A stretch of 64,000 nucleotides of DNA from Synechococcus sp. Cruz-7E5 (GCF_024345995.1 NZ_JAGQCE010000003.1:144759-208758), one strand, 5' to 3'; numbered from the stretch's first letter, positions 28,624 through 37,124 are shown. Numbers and translations: made by a program. The notes: generated by a model not told the origin, from the sequence alone.

Positions 28624-29210
28624 GGGGCACCTCCCCGCCGCAGCTGGGTGACCTGATCGGCCATGGCCAGCAGTTCCAGGGGGATGGAGGGACCCGTGAG
28701 AATCACATCCAGGTGGGCCGGCCGTTGCTCCAGGGTGCTGATCACCTCCTCGGCGGCAAGAAAACCCAGCTCGATCGCCAGCCCCAGTTCATCGAGCACC
28801 ATCAGCTCAACAGCAGCCCCCAGCAACTGGTCGCGACTGAAAGCCCACACCTCCTGCACGGCGGCATGCACGGGCTCGGGCTCAAGGCCAGCAGGCTGGG
28901 TGAGACAGGAGGGCACAGCGGGGCGCAACCACTGCAGCCGGCCACAGAGTCTGAGGCTGTGCTCGGGCCCCTGGTCGACCCCACCCTTGAGAAACTGGCT
29001 GATCAGCACCCGGCTGCCCAGGCCGGCGCTGCGCAGGGCCTGGCTGAACACACCGCCGAAACTGCCGCGGAAAGGGGCGGTGTGCACCTGCAGCAGTCCT
29101 TCTGGCCTTGCGAGCACAGGCACGGGGCGGGACGGCACCGGTCGGGGGATTCCAACGGCACGCAGGGGATGACGCGACTCGGTGGAGGCGTTGCGCAGGC
29201 TGGCCGTCAT
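28617..29210 (-). CDS. CobO-like protein lacking a Walker A motif
   Basis: 197 residues from ATG 29210. From residue 37 the sequence GLLQVHTAPFRGSFGGVFSQ aligns with the start of corrinoid adenosyltransferase CobO/BtuR, but the ATP-binding loop normally GDGKGKS/T reads APFRGSF, so the P-loop lysine and the serine/threonine are gone. The downstream FLKGG, Walker-B-like MVLDELGLAIELG and LTGPSIPLELLAMADQVTQLRRG are kept. I recall cyanobacterial relatives with the same loop, so it is probably a conserved paralogue and not decay. It may bind nucleotide differently or act in another step; cob(I)alamin adenosylation is doubtful. Confidence 0.72.
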   Translation of the reverse strand: MTASLRNASTESRHPLRAVGIPRPVPSRPVPVLARPEGLLQVHTAPFRGSFGGVFSQALRSAGLGSRVLISQFLKGGVDQGPEHSLRLCGRLQWLRPAVPSCLTQPAGLEPEPVHAAVQEVWAFSRDQLLGAAVELMVLDELGLAIELGFLAAEEVISTLEQRPAHLDVILTGPSIPLELLAMADQVTQLRRGGAPC

Positions 29211-29313
29211 CAACACCCCAAGGGAAGCGCGAACCCGAATGTAGCGGCGTCCGGGCCGCCAGCAAGGTTCAGCCACCATCCCTAGCGCGAACATCCGTAC
29301 TGCACCCATGGGC

Positions 29314-29331
29314 CAGGTCTGGCCAGACCTG
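29314..29331. promoter_or_regulatory. 18-bp perfect palindrome between the CobO-like gene and ntcA
   Basis: CAGGTCTGGCCAGACCTG is exactly self-complementary. It sits 18 bases upstream of the NtcA-type site and about 105 bases from the CobO-like start, in the divergent intergenic region. Such symmetry suggests a dimeric-regulator operator. Confidence 0.6.
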
Positions 29332-29349
29332 TGTGGATGCGATTCATTG

Positions 29350-29391
29350 GTGTCGATCACTACAGGGCGCGCCATGGGCGATCCTTAGCGT
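29350..29391 (+). promoter_or_regulatory. NtcA-activated promoter for ntcA (autoregulation)
   Basis: The site GTG-TCGATCAC-TAC (29350-29363) matches GTA-N8-TAC with one change. Exactly 22 bases later stands TAGCGT (29386-29391), fitting the -10 form TAN3T. This site-N22-TAN3T arrangement is the textbook NtcA-activated promoter. It lies 27 bases before the ntcA ATG. Confidence 0.75.
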
Positions 29392-29417
29392 CCATCTCAC
29401 ACCTGCTCCGCCGAAAC

Positions 29418-30146
29418 ATGGTTGGCGCGATGCGCGGATTCAGTCGCACCGGCGGCCCATCGACACCGGCCCCCGTCGGCCTGGCCGCTGCCGCCAACGG
29501 AGCCAGCACACTCCTCGATGTGATGCGTGGCCTGAGTGGCTGCGTGATCGAAACCGTTGAGCGGGGAAAGACAATTTTTTTTCCCGGTGATCCTGCAGAG
29601 CGGGTCTATCTGCTGCGTCGTGGAGCCGTGCGGCTCTCACGGGTCTACGAATCGGGAGAAGAAATCACCGTGGCCCTGCTGCGTGAAAACAGCCTGTTCG
29701 GGGTGCTCTCCCTGCTCACCGGCCAGCGATCGGATCGCTTCTACCACGCTGTGGCCTTCACCCGGGTGGAGCTGGTGGCGGCTCCAGCGGGTTCGGTGCG
29801 GCGGGCGATCGAGCAGGATTCCAGCGTGGGGCTGCTGCTCCTGCAGGGACTCTCCTCGCGGATCCTGCAGACCGAGACCATGATCGAAACCCTGACCCAC
29901 CGGGACATGTCGTCGCGGCTGGTGAGTTTTCTGCTGGTTCTCTGCCGTGATTTCGGCGTTCCCGGCAACGATGGCATCACGATCGACCTGCGTCTCTCCC
30001 ATCAGGCGATCGCCGAAGCGATCGGCTCCACCCGGGTGACGATCACCCGACTGCTGGGCGATCTGCGCCAGGCAGGGCTGGTGCAGATCGATCGCAAGAA
30101 GATCACGGTCTTCGATCCGGTCGCCCTGGCCAAGCGCTTCAGCTGA
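29418..30146 (+). CDS. ntcA: Global nitrogen regulator NtcA
   Basis: 242 residues; ATG 29418 is chosen (29430 is also possible). It contains the NtcA effector domain with [20 protein letters not shown] (2-oxoglutarate-binding fold), GSHGST-like loops replaced by the expected [12 protein letters not shown], and the C-terminal helix-turn-helix [22 protein letters not shown] identical in character to NtcA. It is a CRP-family activator that senses 2-oxoglutarate under nitrogen shortage and drives amt, glnA and many others. An NtcA-type promoter precedes it. Confidence 0.95.
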   Translation: MVGAMRGFSRTGGPSTPAPVGLAAAANGASTLLDVMRGLSGCVIETVERGKTIFFPGDPAERVYLLRRGAVRLSRVYESGEEITVALLRENSLFGVLSLLTGQRSDRFYHAVAFTRVELVAAPAGSVRRAIEQDSSVGLLLLQGLSSRILQTETMIETLTHRDMSSRLVSFLLVLCRDFGVPGNDGITIDLRLSHQAIAEAIGSTRVTITRLLGDLRQAGLVQIDRKKITVFDPVALAKRFS

Positions 30147-30191
30147 ACCGGTTGCCGCCGCGGCTGATACTGGACGATCACGCACGGCGCT

Positions 30192-31433
30192 GTGTCCGGC
30201 TGGCTGCTGATTCTGGCCCTCCTGGCCCTCGGAGGGCTGCTAGCCACCCTGGGGGATCGGCTAGGCAGCCGGGTGGGCAAGGCCAGGCTCAGTCTGTTCA
30301 ACCTGCGGCCTCGAAAAACGGCCGTGCTGATCACGGTGCTCACGGGCAGCCTGATCAGCGCCGTCTCCCTCGGCCTGATGCTGGCCGTGAGCGAACGCCT
30401 GCGCGTCGGCCTGTTTGAACTCGACGCCCTGCAGGCCAGGCTGCTTGAGAGCCGCAACACCCTGCGCCGCAGCGAGGGGAACCTGCGCAGCAGCCGGCAG
30501 GAACAGGCCCGAGTGGAAGCAGCCTTGCAACGGGCCCGCCGCGACCGGGAGCAGACCCGTCGTCAGCTCACCGCCGCCGAGATCCAGGCGCGTCAGTTGC
30601 GCGGCGAACTCAAGCCTCTGCAGGCCCAGCAGCAGCAACTGCTGGCCCAGCGTGACCGCCTCAACCGGGACATCCGCGCCAGGGACCAGGACATCCGCAC
30701 AACCGAAACGGAACTGGCCCGGGTGCGAGGCCTGATCACAGCCGGCGAAACCGAACTCAAGGGACTGGAGCAAAAACTGATCGCCCTGCGCCGTGGCGAT
30801 GTGGTGATCAGCAGCGGACAACCCCTCGCCACCGCCAAGGTGAACCCCCGCAACGCAACCGAAGCCAACGCAGCGATCGTGGCCCTGCTGCGGCAGGCCA
30901 ATCTCAATGCCTTCCAGCGAGTGCTGCCCACAGAGACCCCCAACCGCCAGATCCTGCTGGTGCCACGCCAGGACATCGCCACCCTTGAAACACGGATTTC
31001 CCGAGGTGGGCCCTGGGTGGTGAGCATCCTCTCGGCCGCCAACGTGCTGCGCGGCGAGGACCAGGTGCTGGGCTTCCCCGACCTCAGACCCAACCGCCAG
31101 GTGCTGAAACGGGGCGATCTGATGGCCTCCACGGTGCTGGAGGGCAATGAACGCTCCAGCGAGCAGGTGCGCAACCGCCTCAATCTGCTGCTGGCGGCCT
31201 CCTTCGCCAAGGCCCAGCGCCAGGGCTCGATTGCCGACGGAGTCCAGTTCGACGTGGCCAGCTTCAACCGGCTCGGGCGGGAACTGAGCGAGCGTCCCCC
31301 CGGGCAGACGGTGACCCTCGAGGCTGTGGCGCTCCGCGACGCGGAAACCCCCGATCCGCTGGTGATCGAACTGCGCCTGAGCGCAGTCCTCACCGAGCCG
31401 CGGCTGGAGCGGCAGGGTCCAGGGCGGCCATGA
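30192..31433 (+). CDS. DUF3084 coiled-coil membrane protein
   Basis: 413 residues from GTG 30192. Two N-terminal membrane helices (SGWLLILALLALGGLLATL and VLITVLTGSLISAVSLGLML), then about 130 residues of heptad-rich coiled coil (roughly residues 75-195, high Arg/Gln/Glu), then a folded C-terminal domain with TPNRQILLVPRQDIATLETRI and DLMASTVLEGNERSSEQV. This matches DUF3084 from cyanobacteria. Function unknown; the architecture suggests a membrane-tethered scaffold. Its stop overlaps the next ATG by 4 bases. Confidence 0.85.
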   Translation: MSGWLLILALLALGGLLATLGDRLGSRVGKARLSLFNLRPRKTAVLITVLTGSLISAVSLGLMLAVSERLRVGLFELDALQARLLESRNTLRRSEGNLRSSRQEQARVEAALQRARRDREQTRRQLTAAEIQARQLRGELKPLQAQQQQLLAQRDRLNRDIRARDQDIRTTETELARVRGLITAGETELKGLEQKLIALRRGDVVISSGQPLATAKVNPRNATEANAAIVALLRQANLNAFQRVLPTETPNRQILLVPRQDIATLETRISRGGPWVVSILSAANVLRGEDQVLGFPDLRPNRQVLKRGDLMASTVLEGNERSSEQVRNRLNLLLAASFAKAQRQGSIADGVQFDVASFNRLGRELSERPPGQTVTLEAVALRDAETPDPLVIELRLSAVLTEPRLERQGPGRP

Positions 31434-31894
31434 CCCGCCCAGTTGCTCAGACTCTGCCGAGCCACGGTGCCCTGGCCGGGCTCGACCCGGGGCGCAGCAA
31501 ATGCGGCCTGGTGCGCACCGACCTGGACCGGCAGCAGCTGCTCGAAGCCCTGGTGGTCGGTCCTGAGCAGGCCTGGGGCCGCCTGGAGGGCTGGCTGCTG
31601 CGGGGGGAGGTGGTGGCGGTGATCCTCGGCAATGGCACCGGCAGCGACGGCTGGCGGCGGCGGCTGGAGCCGTTGGTGCCCGTGCTGCTGGTGGAGGAGC
31701 ACGGTTCAACCCTGGCCGCGAGGCAACGCTTCTGGGAGCTCCACCCCGCCCGCGGCTGGCGCCGGCTGTTGCCCCGTGGCCTGCGCCAGCCACCCCGTGA
31801 CTGGGACGATGTGGTGGCGCAGCTGCTGTTGGAGCGGCTGCTGGGCCACCCCCTGGCGACGGCACCGGAGGCGCACAAAAACGTCCCTGATTGA
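31430..31894 (+). CDS. RuvC/YqgF-fold putative resolvase-like protein
   Basis: 154 residues. The N-terminal ALAGLDPGRSKCGLVRTD resembles the GIDPGxxxxG strand of RuvC/YqgF, where the Asp is the first catalytic metal ligand. Further acidic positions are at VVAVILGNGTGSDGW, VLLVEEHGST and the C-terminal WDDVVAQLL. It is translationally coupled to the DUF3084 gene, a pairing I associate with cyanobacteria generally. It could process nucleic-acid junctions or RNA. The assignment rests on fold motifs. Confidence 0.7.
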   Translation: MTRPVAQTLPSHGALAGLDPGRSKCGLVRTDLDRQQLLEALVVGPEQAWGRLEGWLLRGEVVAVILGNGTGSDGWRRRLEPLVPVLLVEEHGSTLAARQRFWELHPARGWRRLLPRGLRQPPRDWDDVVAQLLLERLLGHPLATAPEAHKNVPD

Positions 31895-31923
31895 AGCGTC
31901 TCTGACGCTGAGCGTGGGTGGCC

Positions 31924-32181
31924 CTAGAACTTGGCCCGCACGGTGAAGGCATAGTCGCCGCCGGGCTCGAGCTGATAATCAACCTGGAGCAGAAAGCGCA
32001 GCAGGGCGTCCTGGATCAGGGCACGGCCCAGGGAAGGCTCCACCGTCAGCTCGCCCCGCCCGAAGGCCCAGCAGAAGGTCCAGTGGAAGCCGCCGGCGGC
32101 CACCTCGCCTTCCAGTAACTGATTGCTGAAGCTCTGATGCAGCACCCGCAGCTGGGCGGTGGTGGCGGGCAGGGGGCTCAC
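31924..32181 (-). CDS. DUF3146-family small protein
   Basis: 85 residues from GTG 32181. The pattern GGFHWTFCWAFGRGELTVEPSLGRALIQDALLRFLLQVDY (quoted in parts: FHWTFCWAFGRGELTVEP; LGRALIQDALLRFL) matches DUF3146, a short soluble cyanobacterial protein of unknown function. It follows pth on the same strand, 36 bases on, and may be its last operon gene. Confidence 0.72.
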   Translation of the reverse strand: MSPLPATTAQLRVLHQSFSNQLLEGEVAAGGFHWTFCWAFGRGELTVEPSLGRALIQDALLRFLLQVDYQLEPGGDYAFTVRAKF

Positions 32182-32217
32182 GGGATCAGGGAGCGGGGCG
32201 GTGGGGCCAATTCAGCG

Positions 32218-32844
32218 TCAGACAGAGGTGGGCTGAAAACTGTTCAGGCGGTTGCCGGCCCGTTCGTAACCCCAGCGGCGGATGCAGCTGACACCCTCGA
32301 GCACCTCGTTCAGCACCTGTTGCAACAACGGCAACTCGTCAGCCTCGAAGCGGCCCAGCACATGGGAAATCGTACGGGCTCTGCGCAGAGCTGGGTCCAG
32401 CGCCGGAGCACCGATGCCGATGCGCAAGCGGGCGAAATCCTGGCTGCCCAGGTGAGAGATGGTGCTGCGCAGGCCGTTGTGGCCGCCGGCACTGCCGGAG
32501 CGGCGCAACCGCAGACGCCCAAGGGGCAGGTCCATGTCGTCCACCAGCACCAGCATCTGATCGGGGCGGAGCCCGAACCAGTCGAGCGTGGCCCGGATCG
32601 AGCGGCCACTCTCGTTCATGAAAGTGCTGGGCTTGAGCAGACGCAGCCGATCTGAGCCCTGGCCGAGATCAGCGATATTTCCCTGAAGCTTGCCATTTGC
32701 CCGGAAGGTGACCCCATCGCGCCGGACGAGCTGATCAAGGGCCATGAAGCCCACGTTATGGCGGGTCTGGGCGTACTTCTCGCCGGGATTGCCGAGGCCG
32801 ACGAGCAGCTGAAGGTCGGCCGATGCTGCAGAGGTGGCGCTCAT
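32218..32844 (-). CDS. pth: Peptidyl-tRNA hydrolase
   Basis: 208 residues from ATG 32844 (32853 possible). Signature LVGLGNPGEKYAQTRHNVGF with catalytic His in HNVGF, then LLKPSTFMNESGRS and LVDDMDLPLGRLRLRRSGS, and GGHNGLRSTISHLGSQDFARLRIGIG. It releases peptides from tRNAs that drop off the ribosome. It sits in the minus-strand run psbH-tatA-pth-DUF3146, a gene order kept in marine picocyanobacteria. Confidence 0.96.
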   Translation of the reverse strand: MSATSAASADLQLLVGLGNPGEKYAQTRHNVGFMALDQLVRRDGVTFRANGKLQGNIADLGQGSDRLRLLKPSTFMNESGRSIRATLDWFGLRPDQMLVLVDDMDLPLGRLRLRRSGSAGGHNGLRSTISHLGSQDFARLRIGIGAPALDPALRRARTISHVLGRFEADELPLLQQVLNEVLEGVSCIRRWGYERAGNRLNSFQPTSV

Positions 32845-32894
32845 CGCGGGCACCTGCCGGCAAACAGGCAGGCTGCGGGGTGCTGCAACAACGC

Positions 32895-33257
32895 TCAGCT
32901 GGACGCAGGGGCGTTGGGCGGCTCAGACGACTGAGCGATGGCCTCGACAACTGTGCCGACCTCGGCAGGGTTGATCTCAGTTGTGCTGGCCTCGGCAAGG
33001 TTGCGCTGAGCATCAGCAGAAGCTGCGACCAGGGAATCGGCCGCAATGGCTTCCGAACCCAGGCTGCTGGCGGACACGGTTTCGGTGTCGACAGCCTTGC
33101 GGAACTCCTGCTCGAACTCGCGCGAGGCCGATTGGAAACCCTTGAGGGTGCGGCCGAGGGTCCGACCCAGCTCAGGCAAGCGCTTGGGTCCGAAGACCAG
33201 CAGACCAATGGCGGCAATGACCGCCATCTCCGGAAGACCGATCCCGAAGAAGTTCAT
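32895..33257 (-). CDS. tatA: Sec-independent translocase TatA/E-like subunit
   Basis: 120 residues. One N-terminal helix MNFFGIGLPEMAVIAAIGLL with the FGPKRLPELGRTLGRTLKGF amphipathic hinge is diagnostic for TatA/TatB/E. The acidic, Ala-rich tail is longer than in short TatA, so a TatB-like role cannot be excluded. It exports folded proteins to lumen or periplasm with TatC, which is not in the window. It follows psbH by 54 bases. Confidence 0.9.
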   Translation of the reverse strand: MNFFGIGLPEMAVIAAIGLLVFGPKRLPELGRTLGRTLKGFQSASREFEQEFRKAVDTETVSASSLGSEAIAADSLVAASADAQRNLAEASTTEINPAEVGTVVEAIAQSSEPPNAPASS

Positions 33258-33311
33258 GGAGGAAGGATCTCAGGGAAAGGGCAGCAGCGGGGGGAAGACC
33301 GATCCCGAAGA

Positions 33312-33512
33312 TCAGCCCATGCCGTTCCAGTTGACGGTGATGCCGTCGAGGAGCAAGGAACGGTTGTACAGCTGCAGGATCACCAGCAGAAAGACCAGAA
33401 ACAGTGCCATTGCGACACCCATCACCGGGGTGGTTCCCCAGCCAGGCACGACCTTGCCGTACTCGGAGTTGAGGGGGCGCAGCAGATCTCCCAGGCGGGT
33501 GCGTTGGGCCAT
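33312..33512 (-). CDS. psbH: Photosystem II protein PsbH
   Basis: 66 residues from ATG 33512. It begins [19 protein letters not shown], then [19 protein letters not shown] and a single membrane helix, ending [11 protein letters not shown], all typical of PsbH. It stabilises the PSII reaction-centre and QA/QB side. psbN lies divergent 185 bases away, the usual psbH/psbN arrangement. Confidence 0.97.
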   Translation of the reverse strand: MAQRTRLGDLLRPLNSEYGKVVPGWGTTPVMGVAMALFLVFLLVILQLYNRSLLLDGITVNWNGMG

Positions 33513-33697
33513 GGCTGTGGTGTCCTCTCTGGCACAGGGGATTGGATCGTTACTGTAAGGGTCGAGCGGCAGCCGGCGCAGCCCTCGTCGAGTGTTGTTT
33601 GGGTCCGATGCCTCCCAGGGGGCAGCGCCGCTGACACCTCGCTGCCTCGACGCCGCACCCCGGGCTGAGTCCAGCCTGTCCCCCAGCAACACCACCC

Positions 33698-33838
33698 GTG
33701 AGCGAAACCTCTCCAGCCATCCCCGTGGCGATCACCGTTCTGGTAGCTCTCCTCGCCCTCACCGGGTTCGGCGTGTACACCGCCTTCGGGCCACCTTCGA
33801 AACAGCTCACGGATCCTTTCGACGACCACGACGACTGA
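33698..33838 (+). CDS. psbN: PsbN
   Basis: 46 residues from GTG 33698: [19 protein letters not shown], helix continuing to [17 protein letters not shown], ending DDHDD. The single helix followed by [17 protein letters not shown] is diagnostic. PsbN is needed for early PSII repair and reaction-centre assembly and is not a subunit of the mature complex. Its end overlaps the alpha-mannosidase 3' end by 32 bases (convergent). It is opposite and divergent to psbH. Confidence 0.95.
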   Translation: MSETSPAIPVAITVLVALLALTGFGVYTAFGPPSKQLTDPFDDHDD

Positions 33839-36806
33839 CCCGCCAGCTGGCCAGCTGCCAAGGCCCCAGGCGAGTGGAGGTTTCGACCACTGGCCCGCCA
33901 CTCTTCGCTCCGGCAGCCGCAGTGAGCGGATCGCCCAGCCCATTGATCCGCTCCAGCACCTCCCACTCGCCTCCCAGCTCCAGCTGCCGACGGCAGGGAG
34001 AGAGGTTCTGTACCGTCAGCCGAGCCAGGTCGCGGTCGCCATCGCAGACCAGGCTGATCAGGCGCAGGTCGGGATGACCCAGCTGCAGCACCGATCCCGG
34101 CTCAGCTCCGGCCTTGGCTGAACCCTTGGCCGGCCGCAGCCAGCACGGCTCGCGGAAGCGCACCGCCGCCGCTGCCACTCCGGCCTGACGCCAGCCCTGC
34201 AGGCAGGGCATCAGGGCCAGGCGCAGACGCTGGGGGCCGTTATCGGCGCCGGGGTCGGGCCAGGTAGGCCCGCGCAGCAGCGAGACCCCGAGGGCTTCGG
34301 GGCTGCCCGAAACCCCCTGGGGCCCATCCAGCAGGACCGCCAGGCCGCCGGTCGAGGACTGGCTCGCCAGCCAACTGATCGCCGGCACTTCCCAGCGGCT
34401 GGCTTCCCGCGGATTGGCGGCCGCAGCGATCCGCTCGATCACTCCGGCACTGGTGTCGGCAGCCCAGCGCACAGCCTGGTGCTGTAAAGGCAGCTCCAGG
34501 CGCAGCAGTTCATGGCGCTGGCGCCAGTCGACCCGCAGGTTGAGCTCCAGCCAGGGGCAACTGGCCCGCAGCTGCAGATCGAGGCGCAGGGCGCTGGCGC
34601 CGCAGCGGCCGTGCCAGACCAGGCGGCTGCAGAGCGGACCGACCTCCGCAAGTACCGGCCCCGGCTCCCAGTTCAGGGGCAGAGGGTGCTGGCGGTAGTC
34701 GGCGGCCAGATCCCAGGCATCCCAGAACTCACCGCGGTCGATCCAGCGCCGCCATTGCAGCGGCTCGGCCAGCTGGGGGCTGTGATCGCCCCCCCAGAGC
34801 TGTTCGAGCCCGAGCGGGCCGAGCTGGGCCCAGAGCAGACCATTGCCCAGCCGCCAGCGCTCGCCGGCGACGAGGGTCTCCAGCCGCACCGGATTCACGA
34901 TCGAGGCGTCGGAGCTGGCCAGCGGCGGACTTGCCCCAGGCCGCTGGCGCTGACGCAGGAGCTGCAGGGCCGCCACACCACCAGGGGATGGCAGCTGCAC
35001 CCAGTGGCCGCCGGACCGGGCTGGCTGCGAAGGCAAGGGCTGCTCAGCCAGGCTCCAGTGGCCAGCCGGCAGACGCGTGGTGAGGGGGGCCGCCGGCAGG
35101 GGCTGCAGCTGGGCCCACCACCATGGTTCCAGCTCGCTGCACACCTCCTGGCTGGGGCCCTGACGGCTGGAGGACTCCAGCCAGGCCCGCAGCGCCCGAT
35201 CACGCCGGCGGGACGCCCCGCGGCGCGCCGCCCGCCACTGGGGTTCGGCCTGCTCGAAAACCTCCGGAATGGAGGTACCCGGCAGGATGTCGTGGAACTG
35301 CTGGAAGAGGAGATCGCGCCAGCCGGACGACTCCGGACGCTCGTCAGGCTCCCCAAGCAGAACGGCGGCGAGATCGGCCTCGCGCAGCAGCCGCTCCAGG
35401 GTGCGGTTGTGGCGCTTCTGGTCGGGGCGGCTGGTGGCACAACCCCGATGCAGCTCTAGATAAAGCTCATCGCGCCAGACCGGCAGCTGGCTGCTCAGGG
35501 GCTCCAGCCGCTGCAGGTAGTGGCGCAGGCTGCCGTGCCGCTGGGGCGCAGTGGCAGGGTCGTCTCGCCAGAGGTCGAGCTGGTCGAGCATTTCACGGGT
35601 GGGACCGCCGCCGTGGTCCCCCACCCCCGGCAGCCAGAGGGCCTCGGCGTCGCCCGTGGCCCTCTGCCACTCCAGCCGGTAGCGCTCCATCGCCAGGGGA
35701 TCGCCATCCGTGCCGATCGGGGCGCTCATCAGGGCCAGCACCTCGGCGCCACAGCGGCTGCGCCAACGAAACAGCCGGTGCGGGAAGGGGTTGGTGGCGT
35801 TCCAGGCCAGCTTGTGGGTGCAGAACCAGCGCACACCGGTGGCTTCCGCCACCGCTGGCAGTCCGGCGGCAAAACCGAAGCTGTCGGGCAGCCAGGCCAG
35901 CTGGTGCTCCCACTCGGGAAAGGTCCGGCGGCTGTAGGCCTGCCCCTCCTGGAACTGCCGCAGCAGCGAGGCAGTGTCCACCAGTACGCAATCGGTCTCC
36001 ACCCAGGGGCCATTGATCGGTTCCCAACGGCCGGCGACCATGGCCGCACGGATTCGCGCGAACAACTCAGGGCGGTGGCACTCCAGCCAGGCGTAGAGCG
36101 CCGGCGTGGAATGGCCGAAGTGGAGCTCACGGTGGTGCTCGATCAGATCGAGGGCCGAGCGGAATGTGCGCTCGGCGGCCTGCCAGGTGTCGGCAACGGG
36201 CCAGAGCCAGGCCAGGTCCAGGTGGGCGTGGCCAAGCAGGTGGAAGCCGCCGGGGTTCCCCGGCCCGGCCCGCCGCAGCTGCTCAAGCTCCAGCCGGGTG
36301 GCGGCCAGCAGTCCGTCCGGATCGGCCGGATCCAGGGGCTCCGCCTCGATCCGGCTGAGCATCAGGGCGCCGTCGTCGTGAAGCGGGCTGCGCAGCTCCA
36401 GCTCCAGGCGCAACGGCTCCCCCTGCCACCAGCGCTGCGGCAGGGCCCAGCGGCAGGAGCTGTCAAACAGGTCGCCGCGGTGGACCGTGTGTCCGTCAAC
36501 CCGGAGTTCGGCGGCGTCGGCCCACCAGCGCAACGCCAGGCGGGCCAGGGCAGGAGCCCGGTCGCGCCAGCTGGTGGGACAGATCAGCTCCAGCACCAGA
36601 CAACGGGTCTGCCCGCCCCGCGGCCAGGCGATCAGACCACGGGCGTGCCAGTCAGGGCGATGGAGCCGGGTCCAGGGGTCGGCCAGGGCTCCCTGCCAGG
36701 AACCATCAGCTCCACGCCGCTGCCAGGCAGAGAGCAGGTCCAGTCTCGAACGTGATCGAAACGTTTCAATCTCGGGGGGAAGCTGGGGATCCAAGCCCTG
36801 CGTCAT
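33807..36806 (-). CDS. Alpha-mannosidase, glycoside hydrolase family 38
   Basis: 999 residues. GH38 motifs: zinc site HLLGHAHLDLAWLWPV (HxD), catalytic-nucleophile region GPWVETDCVLVDTASLLRQF, and PDSFGFAAGLP. An N-terminal beta region precedes the catalytic barrel, and the C-terminal half is the family's long beta-sandwich. It hydrolyses alpha-mannosides, presumably from glycans or glucosylglycerate-type storage compounds; substrate not readable. A relative of the bacterial/vacuolar type (Ams1-like). Its 3' end overlaps psbN. Signal peptide absent, so likely cytoplasmic. Confidence 0.93.
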   Translation of the reverse strand: MTQGLDPQLPPEIETFRSRSRLDLLSAWQRRGADGSWQGALADPWTRLHRPDWHARGLIAWPRGGQTRCLVLELICPTSWRDRAPALARLALRWWADAAELRVDGHTVHRGDLFDSSCRWALPQRWWQGEPLRLELELRSPLHDDGALMLSRIEAEPLDPADPDGLLAATRLELEQLRRAGPGNPGGFHLLGHAHLDLAWLWPVADTWQAAERTFRSALDLIEHHRELHFGHSTPALYAWLECHRPELFARIRAAMVAGRWEPINGPWVETDCVLVDTASLLRQFQEGQAYSRRTFPEWEHQLAWLPDSFGFAAGLPAVAEATGVRWFCTHKLAWNATNPFPHRLFRWRSRCGAEVLALMSAPIGTDGDPLAMERYRLEWQRATGDAEALWLPGVGDHGGGPTREMLDQLDLWRDDPATAPQRHGSLRHYLQRLEPLSSQLPVWRDELYLELHRGCATSRPDQKRHNRTLERLLREADLAAVLLGEPDERPESSGWRDLLFQQFHDILPGTSIPEVFEQAEPQWRAARRGASRRRDRALRAWLESSSRQGPSQEVCSELEPWWWAQLQPLPAAPLTTRLPAGHWSLAEQPLPSQPARSGGHWVQLPSPGGVAALQLLRQRQRPGASPPLASSDASIVNPVRLETLVAGERWRLGNGLLWAQLGPLGLEQLWGGDHSPQLAEPLQWRRWIDRGEFWDAWDLAADYRQHPLPLNWEPGPVLAEVGPLCSRLVWHGRCGASALRLDLQLRASCPWLELNLRVDWRQRHELLRLELPLQHQAVRWAADTSAGVIERIAAAANPREASRWEVPAISWLASQSSTGGLAVLLDGPQGVSGSPEALGVSLLRGPTWPDPGADNGPQRLRLALMPCLQGWRQAGVAAAAVRFREPCWLRPAKGSAKAGAEPGSVLQLGHPDLRLISLVCDGDRDLARLTVQNLSPCRRQLELGGEWEVLERINGLGDPLTAAAGAKSGGPVVETSTRLGPWQLASWRVSRRGRRKDP

Positions 36807-36874
36807 CGATCCCGGCCATCAGTGACCCATAGGATGATGCGGCTGCCGCAGGGTCGTTCAGGCCCCACCTGGCG

Positions 36875-36892
36875 CCTGTCACTGCCTGTCAC
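36875..36892. repeat. Direct repeat CCTGTCAC upstream of psbI
   Basis: CCTGTCAC occurs at 36875-36882 and 36885-36892, a 10-base period, just before psbI (ATG 36908). Possible phased regulator site or leader element; weak evidence. Confidence 0.4.
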
Positions 36893-36907
36893 CCGCCGGA
36901 CGGAACC

Positions 36908-37027
36908 ATGCTCGCCCTCAAGATCTCCGTTTATTCGGTCGTTTTCTTCTTCATCGGCATCTTCGTCTTCGGCTTCCTGGCCAGCGATCCCAGCCGCACT
37001 CCCAGCCGCAAGGACCTGGAAGACTGA
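36908..37027 (+). CDS. psbI: Photosystem II protein PsbI
   Basis: 39 residues: [39 protein letters not shown]. This is the conserved PsbI sequence, one membrane helix followed by SDPxRxPxRKDLE. It binds the D1 side of PSII and helps early assembly. It stands alone between the alpha-mannosidase gene (divergent) and the DUF3769 gene 97 bases later. Confidence 0.97.
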   Translation: MLALKISVYSVVFFFIGIFVFGFLASDPSRTPSRKDLED

Positions 37028-37124
37028 ATGCCATCTGCTCAAGGTGGGGTCACTGCATCAACCCACCTGAGCCGAGCACCAGCATCAACAGGGGCATGGC
37101 AGGATCGGCCGCGGTCCTGGAGAT

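Noticed and set aside
29293-29306. Second NtcA-like site GTACTGCACCCATG
   Set aside because: The second half-site (ATG) does not match TAC and there is no spaced -10 element.
30261-31982. 573-residue minus-strand frame
   Set aside because: Antisense of the DUF3084/RuvC-fold pair; Gln/His/Ala-rich, no domain seen.
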